From positions 1-41,808 of the forward strand of contig CATZMG010000008.1 in NCBI GenBank assembly GCA_958421655.1: a DNA stretch of 41,808 nt, in the 5' to 3' direction. This stretch comes from an uncultured Collinsella sp. (GTDB lineage Bacteria; Actinomycetota; Coriobacteriia; Coriobacteriales; Coriobacteriaceae). The position numbers and the translations under genes are program-made. Of this stretch, positions 8,336 to 17,600 are shown piece after piece. The notes beneath the pieces were generated by a model. It searched no databases. It was not told where the DNA came from and worked only from the letters and a program-made list of their open reading frames with translations. The first letter of the stretch is position 1, and each line of letters opens with the position of its first letter.

Positions 8336-8598
8336 TAGGCGATCTCGGTGCGAGCGGCCTCGATAGCGCGTGTAAGCTGGTCGGCGCAGGAGGTCTTTTT
8401 CATACCGCAGGTATTACCGGCGAGAACCTCGATTACGCGATCGGCAGGAGCGCCCTCGACCAGCTTGGAGATAGCCTTGAGATTGCCGTCGCAGCCGCCG
8501 GTAAACTCAACGCCCATCACCTTGTTGCCGTCATCGGAAAGATCAAGGTGAATATTGCGAGCACACACGCCCTGAGGCTTGTAATCAAACGAAATCAT
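8335..8598 (-). CDS. TSCPD-domain protein (TIGR03905-like)
   Basis: An 87-residue protein with the conserved pattern of the small TSCPD family: VEFTGGCDGNLKAISKLVEG in the middle and CGMKKTSCADQL near the end. The Cys residues fit a metal or redox site. Related domains occur in ribonucleotide reductase-associated proteins, but free-standing members have no defined role that I know. The ATG has AGGGG about seven bases upstream. The gene is the first of a two-gene unit with the lipoprotein. Confidence 0.8.
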   Translation of the reverse strand: MISFDYKPQGVCARNIHLDLSDDGNKVMGVEFTGGCDGNLKAISKLVEGAPADRVIEVLAGNTCGMKKTSCADQLTRAIEAARTEIA

Positions 8599-8662
8599 GC
8601 GATCCCCTCTCAGAATGTTATTCGAGACGACTATTATCCCCGTCTTTCCCTAAATGCAACGA

Positions 8663-8700
8663 GGCGCTTTGCCGGCAACACACATTACCAGCAAAGCGCC
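8663..8700. other. Stem-loop between purB and the TSCPD gene
   Basis: A perfect 10-bp stem, GGCGCTTTGC/GCAAAGCGCC, with an 18-base loop lies 26 bp after the purB stop. There is no strong T run. It probably serves as a weak terminator or mRNA 3'-end stabiliser for purB. Confidence 0.5.
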
Positions 8701-8726
8701 CTAAAAAGCTAACGTTATGCCCGAAC

Positions 8727-10073
8727 CTACTCGAAGCTCAGCTGCTCCAGACGATCAAAGACCGTGTCGATACGGGTGAGGAAGTCCCACGGATCAAAGA
8801 TCTCGTCGAGCTTCTCCTGACTGACGGTGCAGCGCGGGTCGGCCTCGAGACGCTCCTTAAAGGTGGGGCCGGAGACACAATCCTGTACCTCGTGCCAGGT
8901 TGCCATAGCGTTCTCCTGCACAATGGCGTACGCGTCCTCGCGGGTGATGCCCGTGTCGACGAGGGCGAGCAGTACCTTGGAAGAGAAGATGAGGCCGCGG
9001 GTCTTATTGAGGTTGGCCATCATGCGGGCGGGATACAGCTGCAGGCCGTCGATAACGCGGATGAGGCACTGGAACATGTGGTCGAGGGCGATGAAGCTAT
9101 CGGCCTGGGCGACGCGCTCGGCAGAGGAGTGCGAAATGTCACGCTCGTGCCACAGGGCGACGTTATCGAAGGCAACCTGGGCGTTGGACTTCACGACGCG
9201 CGACAGACCGCAGACTTTCTCCATGGTGATGGGGTTGCGCTTGTGCGGCATGGCTGAGCTGCCCTTTTGGCCCTTACGGAACGGCTCCTCGGCCTCGAGC
9301 GTATCAGTCTTCTGCAGATTGCGGACCTCGGTAGCGATGCGCTCACAGGTGGCCGCTGTAGTGGCAAGCACGCCGGCAAGGTAGGCATGGTGATCGCGGC
9401 TGATGACCTGCGTGGACAGAGGATCGTGGACCAGGCCCAGGTGCTCGCAGACGTACTCCTCGACGAACGGCTCGATGGAGCTGTACGTGCCGACAGCGCC
9501 CGAGATGGCACCGAAGGCAACATTCTTGCGGGCGTCCTCAAGACGATCCAGATCGCGCTTGAGCTCCCAGGCCCAAGAGCCAAACTTCATGCCGAAGGTC
9601 ATCGGCTCGGCGTGGATGCCATGAGTGCGGCCGGCACAGAGCGTGTTGCGCTCCTCAAAGGCGCGACGCTTGCAAATCTCGCCGAGCTTCTTGACGTCCT
9701 CGATGATCAGGTCGCAGGCCTGGGTGAGCTGGTAGCACAGGGCCGTGTCGCCCAGATCCGAGCTGGTCATGCCATAGTGAACCCAGCGGCTGGGCTTGGG
9801 GTCGCCCTCGGGAACATCGGCATCGATGTATTCCTTCATGTTGGTCAGGAAGGCAATGACGTCGTGGCGCGTGACTTCCTCGATCTCATCGACCTTCGCC
9901 TTCTCAAAGTTGGCATGGTCGCGGATCCACTGGGCCTCGTCTTTGGAAATACCGATCTTGCCGAGCTCCGCCTGGGCCTCGCAGGCCAGAACCTCGATCT
10001 CCTGCCAAATGGCGTACTTGTTCTCGAGGGAGAAGATGTGTCCCATCTCCGGGCGGGTATAGCGATCGATCAT
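8727..10073 (-). CDS. purB: Adenylosuccinate lyase
   Basis: The enzyme acts twice in purine synthesis, cleaving SAICAR to AICAR and adenylosuccinate to AMP with release of fumarate. The product is about 448 residues. The superfamily signature GSSAMPHKRNP with the flexible catalytic loop is clear, as are TSSDLGDTALCYQL and GRTHGIHAEPMTFG with its catalytic His. I choose the ATG at 10073 (MIDRYTRPEMG), which has AGGAG five bases upstream. The frame extends 22 codons further without a good ribosome site. The gene is monocistronic, followed by a stem-loop. Confidence 0.96.
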   Translation of the reverse strand: MIDRYTRPEMGHIFSLENKYAIWQEIEVLACEAQAELGKIGISKDEAQWIRDHANFEKAKVDEIEEVTRHDVIAFLTNMKEYIDADVPEGDPKPSRWVHYGMTSSDLGDTALCYQLTQACDLIIEDVKKLGEICKRRAFEERNTLCAGRTHGIHAEPMTFGMKFGSWAWELKRDLDRLEDARKNVAFGAISGAVGTYSSIEPFVEEYVCEHLGLVHDPLSTQVISRDHHAYLAGVLATTAATCERIATEVRNLQKTDTLEAEEPFRKGQKGSSAMPHKRNPITMEKVCGLSRVVKSNAQVAFDNVALWHERDISHSSAERVAQADSFIALDHMFQCLIRVIDGLQLYPARMMANLNKTRGLIFSSKVLLALVDTGITREDAYAIVQENAMATWHEVQDCVSGPTFKERLEADPRCTVSQEKLDEIFDPWDFLTRIDTVFDRLEQLSFE

Positions 10074-10175
10074 AGCGGCTCCTTTTTGGTTATTGGCACG
10101 TTGGTCGTAACCCAACCATTGTACCGTGCGCAGGTGCAAGTATGGGCAGCAGGCATTAACCTAACATTTTGGAAT

Positions 10176-10223
10176 TGGAGCGGGCAACGGGACGTCTGCG
10201 CATTTGCTTCGCAAATCCGCACC
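10176..10223. repeat. tRNA-Gly 3'-end repeat, copy 1 (48 bp)
   Basis: The first 18 bases equal the 3' end of the intact tRNA-Gly including its CCA (10498-10515). The following 30 bases contain a short hairpin. The whole block matches 10307-10354 with two differences. Confidence 0.85.
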
Positions 10224-10306
10224 GGCTGCGGTCGATCTCCTCGGATTCACGGAGACGATGGGGAAGACTTTGTTGAATTGGCCGCCCCAAAGTCTCCCGC
10301 GCTCGA

Positions 10307-10354
10307 TGGAGCGGGCAACGGGACGTCCGCGTATTTGCTTCGCAAATCCGCACC
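10307..10354. repeat. tRNA-Gly 3'-end repeat, copy 2 (48 bp)
   Basis: Second copy, 131 bp from the first in the same orientation. With the intact tRNA this makes three tandem copies of the tRNA-Gly 3' end within 340 bp. Confidence 0.85.
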
Positions 10355-10454
10355 TGCTTCAGGCGCCTGCCGGCGCCTTCGCCTGCTCGCTACAAACGCT
10401 TCGCGTTTGTTTTACGCTCGCACCCTGGCGGGTTCGAGTCCCGGCGCTTTATTG

Positions 10455-10489
10455 AAAAAAGCACGGCACCGGAACGGTGTCGTGCTTTT
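10455..10489 (-). terminator. Intrinsic terminator of tRNA-Gly
   Basis: On the minus strand an 11-bp stem (10461-10471 with 10475-10485, one G-T pair) closes a three-base loop and is followed by six T. It lies 12 bases after the tRNA CCA end. Confidence 0.85.
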
Positions 10490-10497
10490 ACTTTTTC

Positions 10498-10572
10498 TGG
10501 AGCGGGCAACGGGACTCGAACCCGCGAGTGTCAGCTTGGGAAGCTGATGCCTTACCACTTGGCGATGCCCGC
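10498..10572 (-). tRNA. tRNA-Gly(CCC), CCA encoded
   Basis: A full cloverleaf: acceptor GCGGGCA/TGCCCGC, anticodon stem TCAGC/GCTGA with loop TTCCCAA (anticodon CCC), T arm GCGGG-TTCGAGT-CCCGT, discriminator T, and an encoded CCA. Its 3' end is repeated twice downstream at 10176 and 10307, so this tRNA also looks like a repeated integration or recombination target. Confidence 0.94.
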
Positions 10573-10585
10573 ATATGTGGGGGAT

Positions 10586-10615
10586 AGTATAACGCGGTTG
10601 TCTTGTTCGATACAA
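10586..10615 (-). promoter_or_regulatory. Promoter of tRNA-Gly
   Basis: Minus-strand TTGTAT (10610-10615) and TATACT (10586-10591) are separated by 18 bases, with the -10 box 13 bases before the tRNA. Confidence 0.55.
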
Positions 10616-10744
10616 GGGTGTCGATGCTTGTTTTAGCTGTGGAGAATCGTTTGAAAATCGCGCCAATTGTGGAGATGAGGACCTTTGGCCTCCTGTTCTC
10701 CCTATCTTCTACCTGCGCTTTTGCTTGATTGTTGTATTTGAGCT

Positions 10745-10869
10745 CAATTTGTCAGGAAATGGGCAAGCTTTTGGTCAGGCTCCGGTACTTACCCGCATGA
10801 ACCTCGGGGGTAGCCTCATCCTACGCGTCGCAGCCTCCCCGTGCGGCGCACGAGGGATAAGGAGCAGCC
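10745..10869 (+). promoter_or_regulatory. Possible structured leader of the adhesin gene
   Basis: Several small complementary arms lie just before the start. CGGGG pairs with CCCCG across about 10805-10843, enclosing GTAG/CTAC, and CGTGC-GGC-GCACG ends shortly before the AAGGAG ribosome site. The fold looks more than random, but I recognise no known riboswitch class. No convincing promoter hexamers are visible in the 297-bp gap after the tRNA. Confidence 0.3.
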
Positions 10870-13800
10870 ATGTCCAACGCACCCACGCACTCTGTCCACA
10901 GCGCAATCGCAACAGGTCCGCTGCTCCTGCTCCTCTTCCTGCTTTTCGGCTGCCTGGCACCGAGAGCCGCATTTGCCGTCGATGGCTACGACCAACTCGG
11001 CTTCCGCACTATTAGCGATGATTGTGGGCCCTTCTTCATCGGCAAGTATGAAGCTCAAGACGCCTCGATTGCCTACTGCATGAACCAGGAGCGCCCCGGC
11101 CCCACCAAGCCGGGCGGCCCATGGCTCAACTTTGATCAAGGCTGGGTGTGGCTCGACGACGAGTTCGCGGCAATCGTTTGTCACGGATATCCTACCGCCA
11201 CGTCGTTTGGCGGTTACCACCTTTCACCCGATCGCGCCCGCGCCGCAACCCAGCTTGCCGTGTGGATGCTCAACGGCACTACCCATGTCGACGGTACCTA
11301 TTCCTACACGACCGCTCAGGGCAAAACCAAGAGTGGGCACTTTACCGCCGACAATGAAGTCGTGGCGGCTGCGCGGTGGCTCCACGACAACGCAAAATCA
11401 GGAAGCATCAAAGCCGCTCCGCACCGCGCGCGGCGCTATCTAGGAGCCGTATCGGGCGGCAGCAAACGTCAAGACATGCTCTATGTACTGCCGGCGGTCT
11501 CTGTTTCCTTCAAAAAACAGTCTGCAAACGCCGCCATTACCAGCGGAAACAATACTTATCAGTTTGACGGGGCATCATTCGATATTTTTGAGAGCGCCAG
11601 CGGCGCGCATGTCGGCACCATCCAGATGGACAGCAACGGTCGGGCGCAAGCAACACTTCTGCCCAACACGGCATACTACCTAGTTGAAACGAAGGCGCCG
11701 GCCGGCTATGTCCCCCGTCGTGATCGCATCGCCTTTACCACGGGGAATGACGGTGGACAGGTCGCCATTGATGAACAGCCCGGCACCATCAACCTGCGTA
11801 TCGTAAAACTCGATGCCGCGACGAATGCCGGCCCCCAGGTGGGATCTTCACTCGCAGGAGCAGAGTTCACGTGTGTGTCACAATCAACCCCTGGATGGGC
11901 GCAAATCCTCACGACCGACGAAAGCGGTCGGGCCACCCTCGCCGATGTCCCCTTAGGAACCTTTACCATCTACGAATCAAAAGCCCCCGAGGGCTACCTG
12001 CCATCCAACGACAGCTGGACCTATACCGTCGGAGCCGACCAGCTCGGCGATTCAGGCGTGGTCGAGATCGAATCTCGCATTTCCGATATCCCCATTGCGT
12101 TTGACCTTGAGATTTCCAAATTCAAGGATTACGGCAATAGCGACCAATCCGGCCTGGAGCAGCCGGCGGGTGGTGTTGTCTTTGAGGTTGTCAGCAACAG
12201 CTCTCAGCAGGTTGTTGGCACACTGACCACAAACATCTATGGCTTTGCCTCCACCAAAGACCAGCCCGAAGCATGGTTCGGCACAGGCAAGCGACCCGCC
12301 GGTGTCCACGGAGCCGTCCCATACGACCGTGCCGGCTACACGATTCGCGAGGTTCCGGAAACCGTCCCCGAGGGTTTTAAACGTGCAGGGGAATGGACCG
12401 TCGGGGCCAATCAGATTTCCAACGGCGCCGAGCTTCAATATATCGTGGACAACCACGCTCTGTCGACGCATCTCCAGATTGTAAAACGCGATGCCCAAAC
12501 AGGCGCTTCTGTTCCACTAGCCGGATTCACCTTCCAACTCCTCGACATCAATCATGAACCTGTCTCACAAACTTGCTGGTATCCAGCACATAACGTAATG
12601 GACACCTTTACGACTGACGCGACCGGGACCGTCACACTGCCCGAATCGCTCGTGCCGGGCACCTATTATGTACGCGAAACCTCGGCCAAAGAGCCCTATC
12701 TTGTCGACGAAGAGATCGAGGTAAACATACCCGCCGACATGAACCTAACGCCCGTTGCAATCGCCTCGTGTTATGACCACGCCGCGACCGGAAACATCAG
12801 GATCGTTAAAACCGATGCCGTAGACGGCAGCAGCCTCGCGGGCGCCATCTTTGAGATCCGTGCCTCGGGTGATATCGTGCGCCCCGACGGTAGCATTGCC
12901 GCGCTCGACGGTGAGACTGTCGCGACCGTCACGACGGATGAAACTGGAGAAGCACGCGCGGACGACCTCCCGCTGGGATCTGGCACCGCACGCTACGAGG
13001 TTGTCGAGACTCAAGCGCCGGCAGGCTTCTTGCTCGATCGGACAACCCATATTGTCGACCTTACTTATGCCGACCAGAAAACACCCGTTGTAGAAGCACG
13101 GCTTAACGTATCCGACGATTACACCAAGGTTGATATCTCCAAGGTCGATGCAAGCGGAGAGCAGGAAGTGAAAGGCGCACAACTCACCTTATATGGTCCC
13201 GATAAAACCGAAATAGACTCCTGGACCTCATCCGACAAGCCGCACCGCGTCGAACATCTTGCACCCGGCACCTACTCGTTGCGCGAAATGATTTCTCCGC
13301 GGACCTATGACCTTGCCGAGGAGATAACGTTTGAAATAAAGGATACGGGAGAAGTCCAATCCGTCGCGATGAAGGATGCGCCCATCGAGATCAAGGGGCA
13401 GGTCGACAAGCGTCAGGAACTTGTCCAACCTATCGAAAAGGGCCTGTTGGCTAACGGCGATGGTAAAAACCGCGCCACGACGCAAACCAATAGTGATGGG
13501 CTTTTCTCCTATACCATCGATGCTCGAAACGATTCCGCTACTTGGGTTGATGAGTTTACGATTACCGATGATCTTGAGTGCGCCAAAGACGGCACAGCGA
13601 GATTCATCTCAATCGAAACCCCCGTCGCCATCGGCGACCTCAACGGTCTGTGCAACGTATGGTATCGCACGACGCCGTTGGACTCGACAGACGTCGATGA
13701 GCCGGCAAACGCGACACTTGACGATGGGCACGAAAATCCTTGGCTTGAGTCCGACGAAGTAAAAGAGAGCCTGGGTGAGGACTGTCGCCTCGTCGATTAC

Positions 13801-14301
13801 GACGGTTGGCACCTCTGGAAGGCGGATATCTCGACCACGGAATCCACCACACTCGAGGCGAAAGAACTCGACCTTGCATCCAATACCGTCGTAACGGGCA
13901 TTCGAATTGAATACGGTGCGGTAGCCGCCGACTTTACGACTCGAAGCGATGCGGATTCTTGGACCCGCGATGATCTCAAAGATGAGCACGACGACCTTGA
14001 CGATGCCAAAGCAATCCTTGGCACAGACGCTCGGGGCGCAGTCGTACACATGCAGGCAACGTCGGCTTATACGCCCCAAACCGCACTCACCAACAGCGCG
14101 CGCGTCGATCTTTGCCGCAACGGCGGCGGCGATAAACTTGAGTCACATGACGAGGACAGCGTCATTCAACGCTGTACCCTACCGCAGGACCTACCGGCAA
14201 CAGGATCAGTTCCCATCGCCGCTTGCATCACCGCGCTCCTGACCTCGGGTGCCGCAGCCCTATGGTTCGCTCGCCTTAGGTCGATCCCAAAGAAGCGCTA
14301 G
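10870..14301 (+). CDS. Cell-wall-anchored adhesin with thioester domain and CnaB-like repeats (LPATG)
   Basis: Surface protein of 1143 residues, predicted to attach the cell to host or neighbour surfaces. It has a signal peptide (about 1-37, ending AAFA). An N-terminal thioester domain carries Cys70 in AYCMNQE and Gln128 in TQLAVW, the pair that forms a reactive internal thioester in Gram-positive adhesins. About six CnaB/SpaA-type beta domains follow (starting near 210, 308, 412, 534, 640 and 751). Each opens with a strand containing Lys (such as LRIVKLD, LQIVKRD, IRIVKTD), and most close with a Glu motif such as ETKAPAGY. Those pairs suit intramolecular isopeptide bonds. A more diverged stalk region comes before LPATG (1108-1112), a hydrophobic segment and a basic tail, the substrate signal for sortase. 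The ATG has AAGGAG five bases upstream. No sortase gene lies nearby. Confidence 0.92.
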   Translation: MSNAPTHSVHSAIATGPLLLLLFLLFGCLAPRAAFAVDGYDQLGFRTISDDCGPFFIGKYEAQDASIAYCMNQERPGPTKPGGPWLNFDQGWVWLDDEFAAIVCHGYPTATSFGGYHLSPDRARAATQLAVWMLNGTTHVDGTYSYTTAQGKTKSGHFTADNEVVAAARWLHDNAKSGSIKAAPHRARRYLGAVSGGSKRQDMLYVLPAVSVSFKKQSANAAITSGNNTYQFDGASFDIFESASGAHVGTIQMDSNGRAQATLLPNTAYYLVETKAPAGYVPRRDRIAFTTGNDGGQVAIDEQPGTINLRIVKLDAATNAGPQVGSSLAGAEFTCVSQSTPGWAQILTTDESGRATLADVPLGTFTIYESKAPEGYLPSNDSWTYTVGADQLGDSGVVEIESRISDIPIAFDLEISKFKDYGNSDQSGLEQPAGGVVFEVVSNSSQQVVGTLTTNIYGFASTKDQPEAWFGTGKRPAGVHGAVPYDRAGYTIREVPETVPEGFKRAGEWTVGANQISNGAELQYIVDNHALSTHLQIVKRDAQTGASVPLAGFTFQLLDINHEPVSQTCWYPAHNVMDTFTTDATGTVTLPESLVPGTYYVRETSAKEPYLVDEEIEVNIPADMNLTPVAIASCYDHAATGNIRIVKTDAVDGSSLAGAIFEIRASGDIVRPDGSIAALDGETVATVTTDETGEARADDLPLGSGTARYEVVETQAPAGFLLDRTTHIVDLTYADQKTPVVEARLNVSDDYTKVDISKVDASGEQEVKGAQLTLYGPDKTEIDSWTSSDKPHRVEHLAPGTYSLREMISPRTYDLAEEITFEIKDTGEVQSVAMKDAPIEIKGQVDKRQELVQPIEKGLLANGDGKNRATTQTNSDGLFSYTIDARNDSATWVDEFTITDDLECAKDGTARFISIETPVAIGDLNGLCNVWYRTTPLDSTDVDEPANATLDDGHENPWLESDEVKESLGEDCRLVDYDGWHLWKADISTTESTTLEAKELDLASNTVVTGIRIEYGAVAADFTTRSDADSWTRDDLKDEHDDLDDAKAILGTDARGAVVHMQATSAYTPQTALTNSARVDLCRNGGGDKLESHDEDSVIQRCTLPQDLPATGSVPIAACITALLTSGAAALWFARLRSIPKKR

Positions 14302-14308
14302 CGCGATG

Positions 14309-14347
14309 AAAAAGCGGGCGAGCCAGTCCCCTGGCTCGCCCGCTTTC
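14309..14347. terminator. Bidirectional terminator between convergent genes
   Basis: A perfect 13-bp stem (14314-14326 with 14331-14343) has A residues on its left and T residues on its right. It can therefore end both the rightward adhesin transcript and the leftward 14368-17778 operon. Confidence 0.85.
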
Positions 14348-14367
14348 AATCATTTAAATCGCCGCAT

Positions 14368-14586
14368 CTACTCTGCAGACGAAGATCCACCATCAACGAT
14401 TGCCTGCTCGGACTCAGGAATCCCATCGGCACCCGTACTCTGTTCTTGCTCCACCTCTTCGCTGATTGCGGAGGCGGGGGTCGAGCCCTTTGCACCCACG
14501 ATGTAGGCAGCCCCAAATCCTAACGCAATGGCAATCAAGGTCAAAATCACGTAGACAGGCCAATGGCGCTTAATATACGAAAACAC
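14368..14586 (-). CDS. Small single-pass membrane protein of unknown function
   Basis: The product has 72 residues: a short basic N-terminus, one hydrophobic segment (about 11-31), then a Ser/Glu/Gly-rich acidic tail of about 40 residues. The GTG start has AAGGAG five bases upstream. It lies 21 bp after the M28-like gene and shares its terminator, so the two are probably one transcript. The tail resembles the acidic insertion of its large partner in composition only. Confidence 0.7.
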   Translation of the reverse strand: MFSYIKRHWPVYVILTLIAIALGFGAAYIVGAKGSTPASAISEEVEQEQSTGADGIPESEQAIVDGGSSSAE

Positions 14587-14607
14587 GTTGACTCCTTAGA
14601 GCTCCGT

Positions 14608-17600
14608 CTACGAACGGCGGATAACCTCGGTCACGACCTCGGATACCGTGGCAATGTTCGTCGGGTTGACATTGTGGGGCAGGTCGTCCTCGGTACGAGC
14701 GCAAGCCAGACGCGTGCCGTCCACGCCGGCGATGGTAAGGGCTCGGCGGCTCGCCTCGAGCGCAGCATAGGCATCGGTCTTGGCATAGGGCATCTCGAGC
14801 GCGCCACAATCGACATGGAACGACTTGCAGACCTTGCTGACCAGGTTCATGATGCGGCGATCGCCCTTGAGCAGTTGTTGTTCGCCCTCGACCGTCACCA
14901 CCGAAAGCCTACCGGCGCCGACGGATTCAAGATTGATAAAGAATACGCCGCGGAGCTTATCGCGATGCGAAGCCAAGAAGGCCTTCATGCCAGCGCCATC
15001 ACAATCCGAGGCGCCCGTTGCCACAAACCAGATATCGTGACCGAGCAGCTCATCATCGCCCATAGAGGCGACAGCCGAGAGCATATCTTCGGAAGAAGCG
15101 CCATCGGAAGACGTAGCGCCACCCTTCCAGCCATCGTTATCGTCCTCGAAGTTATCCCACGAACCGATACCGCGACCGGACTTCTTGGCATCGTAATCGT
15201 CTTCGACGCCCAGCCAGTCACTCATGCTGTCCTGCTCGTTTTTCTTTTTACGGCCGAACAGACCACCCAGGCCGCGCTTACGAGACTTGGGTGCCGCCGG
15301 GGCGGGAGCCGAAATGGTCTCGATCGGCTGCGCGCCCGACGCAACGGGCATAGGAGGCGCAACGGGTGCCGATGTGGGTTCGGGGCCCTGGACAGTAGCA
15401 AAGGGATCGTTGACCTGTGCGGAGGGGTCGGGAAGGTCGAACAGCGACGTGCGAGACGCAACGTTTGCCTGCTTCATAGACGGCAGCGACGGATCGGGGA
15501 CCGAAGCCAGCGGAGACGAGGAAGGTGCAGGCGACGGTGCCGACGCCGGATCGGGAACATTCATCTGCGGGCGCGGCGATGCCTGGGAGGAAATCTGGGC
15601 CATAAGGGAATCGACCGTTTCGTCCTGGGTGGGAGCAACATTGGCAACCGTGGCACCGGAACCACTCGGGGTCGGCATGGTGAAAATCTGCGTGGAATAA
15701 GGCCTCGACTCATCCGTCTCGGGAGTCTCGGAAACCGCAGGCACTTCCTCCTGCTCGACCTCGGTCGAATCATCTTGCTCGGCTGCCGCGTATTGCTCTT
15801 CGTCAGAGTTGGCCTCGACGGGCTCGTCCTCGGCGGCATCTTGGATTTCGGCAGCATCAACAGGCTCGTCATCGTCTGCCGCGTCGCCCTGCTCATCGGA
15901 AACAGGAAGGGGCTCGGCAATCGCGGTGCCCTGTTTTTCAAACGTTATCGTGGAATCGAACTGCGCGGCATCAAACGACACGGTGCTATCGACGTGCTGC
16001 TGAGCCTCGAAAGACGTCGTCGCTTCAACAACATCCGCGGACGCCGGTTGCTGGGACTCAAAGGACGTTGTAGCTTCGGCGGCTTCGACGGGCGCGGACT
16101 GCATAGCCTCGTTCTGCTCGAACTCTTGCGCCGCGAGCTCACGTGCCGCCTCGGCTGCCTGCTGCTGAGCGATAGCCTCCTGCTCGGCAGCCTCGCGTGC
16201 GGCAGCGCGCTTCTCCTCGAAATCGTCGACAAATTTCTTGCCCTTTGCAAACGCACCCTTAAAGAAGTTGGAAGCGCTGGCGCCAATCGACGAGAACGCG
16301 GATGCAATGTCGGCATGCGGCGTTGCCGCGGGAATCTCGGCCGAGAAATCAGTATCGCTCTCGTAAGACACGCGCCTCGGTTGTTCAACGTAATCGTCGT
16401 CAGACTCGTCCGCAACGTCTTGCGCCGGTGCGGCGGGAGCCAAAATGTCCAGTCCTGCCGCGGGATCGAACGCGGACACCGCCTCGGGATCGGCAACGGC
16501 AGCGGTAACCGCGGCAGACTCATCATCCGCAGCCACGACGGGGGCAGGCTCGGGCTCAAACGTCGGCTCCTCGCCCTCCTCGTAATCGAGCGTGCAGGAC
16601 TCGGGAAGCATTCCGAGCGCACGGATGGCATCCGAACCAAAGCGGATGTTGCCGGCGGCGTTGCGATAGAGCTTGGGCTCGGGCTCGGCAGACTCCTCCG
16701 CCGGCTCGGCAGCGGGAACCTCGTCATTGAACTCTTCGGCTTGGGCAGCCTGATTCTGATCCTCAGGCACGATAGCGCCGATCAGCGTCTCGTCGGCAGA
16801 CGCACCCTCAAAGCCCTCGATTTGCTCGTCGAAAGCCTCACCCTGTTCGGGCTCGGTCTGAGCGTCGGGAGCAATCGGCTGACCGAATTCGTCCTCGGCG
16901 TAGGTAGGCTCTTCATACTCGATGGTGTTGCCGTAGTCGTTTTGCTGCTGGGCCGCGGCATATTCCGCCGCTGCGCGCGCCATTTCCTCGGCACGACGCT
17001 TCTGCTCCCCAAAATAGGTATCGAACGGAACATCGTCGGGAAACTCGTTTTCGCCCTGGAAGGGAGCAACGTTGTCCATAACGCCGAGCATAGCGGCGAC
17101 AGAAGACTTGTTGCACACCGCGCCAGACGTATAGGGAAGAATGTGGCGGTTAGAGATGATGTTTACCGCGTTGGCGAGTGCAACGAGGGAAGCGAGGATC
17201 GCGACAATCCACAGCAGAACCTTGAGCGCGCCGGGGAGCGGCAGAATACGCAGGATGGCAACGGCAGCGGGGGCAACCGTGGCAACGGGCAACAGCTTGG
17301 CGATGAGCGCACGATACGAAGCATAAGGCTCGCGGGCGAGCAGCTCAGCACGGGGAGAGTCGTAGTGTGCGACAACGACCACCGGGCGGTTACGCGGGGA
17401 CGCGAGCGGGCCCGAGGCCTTGTGGTAGGCGATGACATTTTGGCTCACGCCCGTCTTGCCCAGGCGCGAAACCACGGGGTGGCCCGTGCGCTCGAGCACG
17501 TAAAGAACGGCGCCGACAATGGCCAGCAAGGTGCCGACCAAGCCGATACCGCCGCCGATGCCCATCAGCAGGGCACCGGCAAACGCAAGAATACCGGTGA

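Larger units (their letters stand above)
10074..10497. other. Non-coding mosaic of tRNA-Gly-derived repeats
   Basis: There is no credible gene in this 424-bp stretch. It holds two copies of the tRNA-Gly 3' end fused to an atttgc-ttc-gcaaat hairpin. It also holds the hairpin 10393-10399/10403-10409 (caaacgc-ttc-gcgtttg), a T-loop-like motif (10430-10442) and the terminator of tRNA-Gly. The order of parts matches the tRNA-Lys side at 1439-1611. Confidence 0.7.

Noticed and set aside
10430..10442. T-loop-like GGGTTCGAGTCCC as a second tRNA gene
   Set aside because: No anticodon arm, D arm or acceptor stem can be formed around it.
9267..10547. A 426-codon rightward open frame over purB and tRNA-Gly
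   Set aside because: It is antisense to purB and runs through the tRNA. The ending with GLEPA is the familiar false peptide from reading through tRNA T arms.
10745..10869. A cyclic-di-GMP or other known riboswitch before the adhesin
   Set aside because: The conserved core strings of the classes I know are absent. Only generic hairpins are visible.
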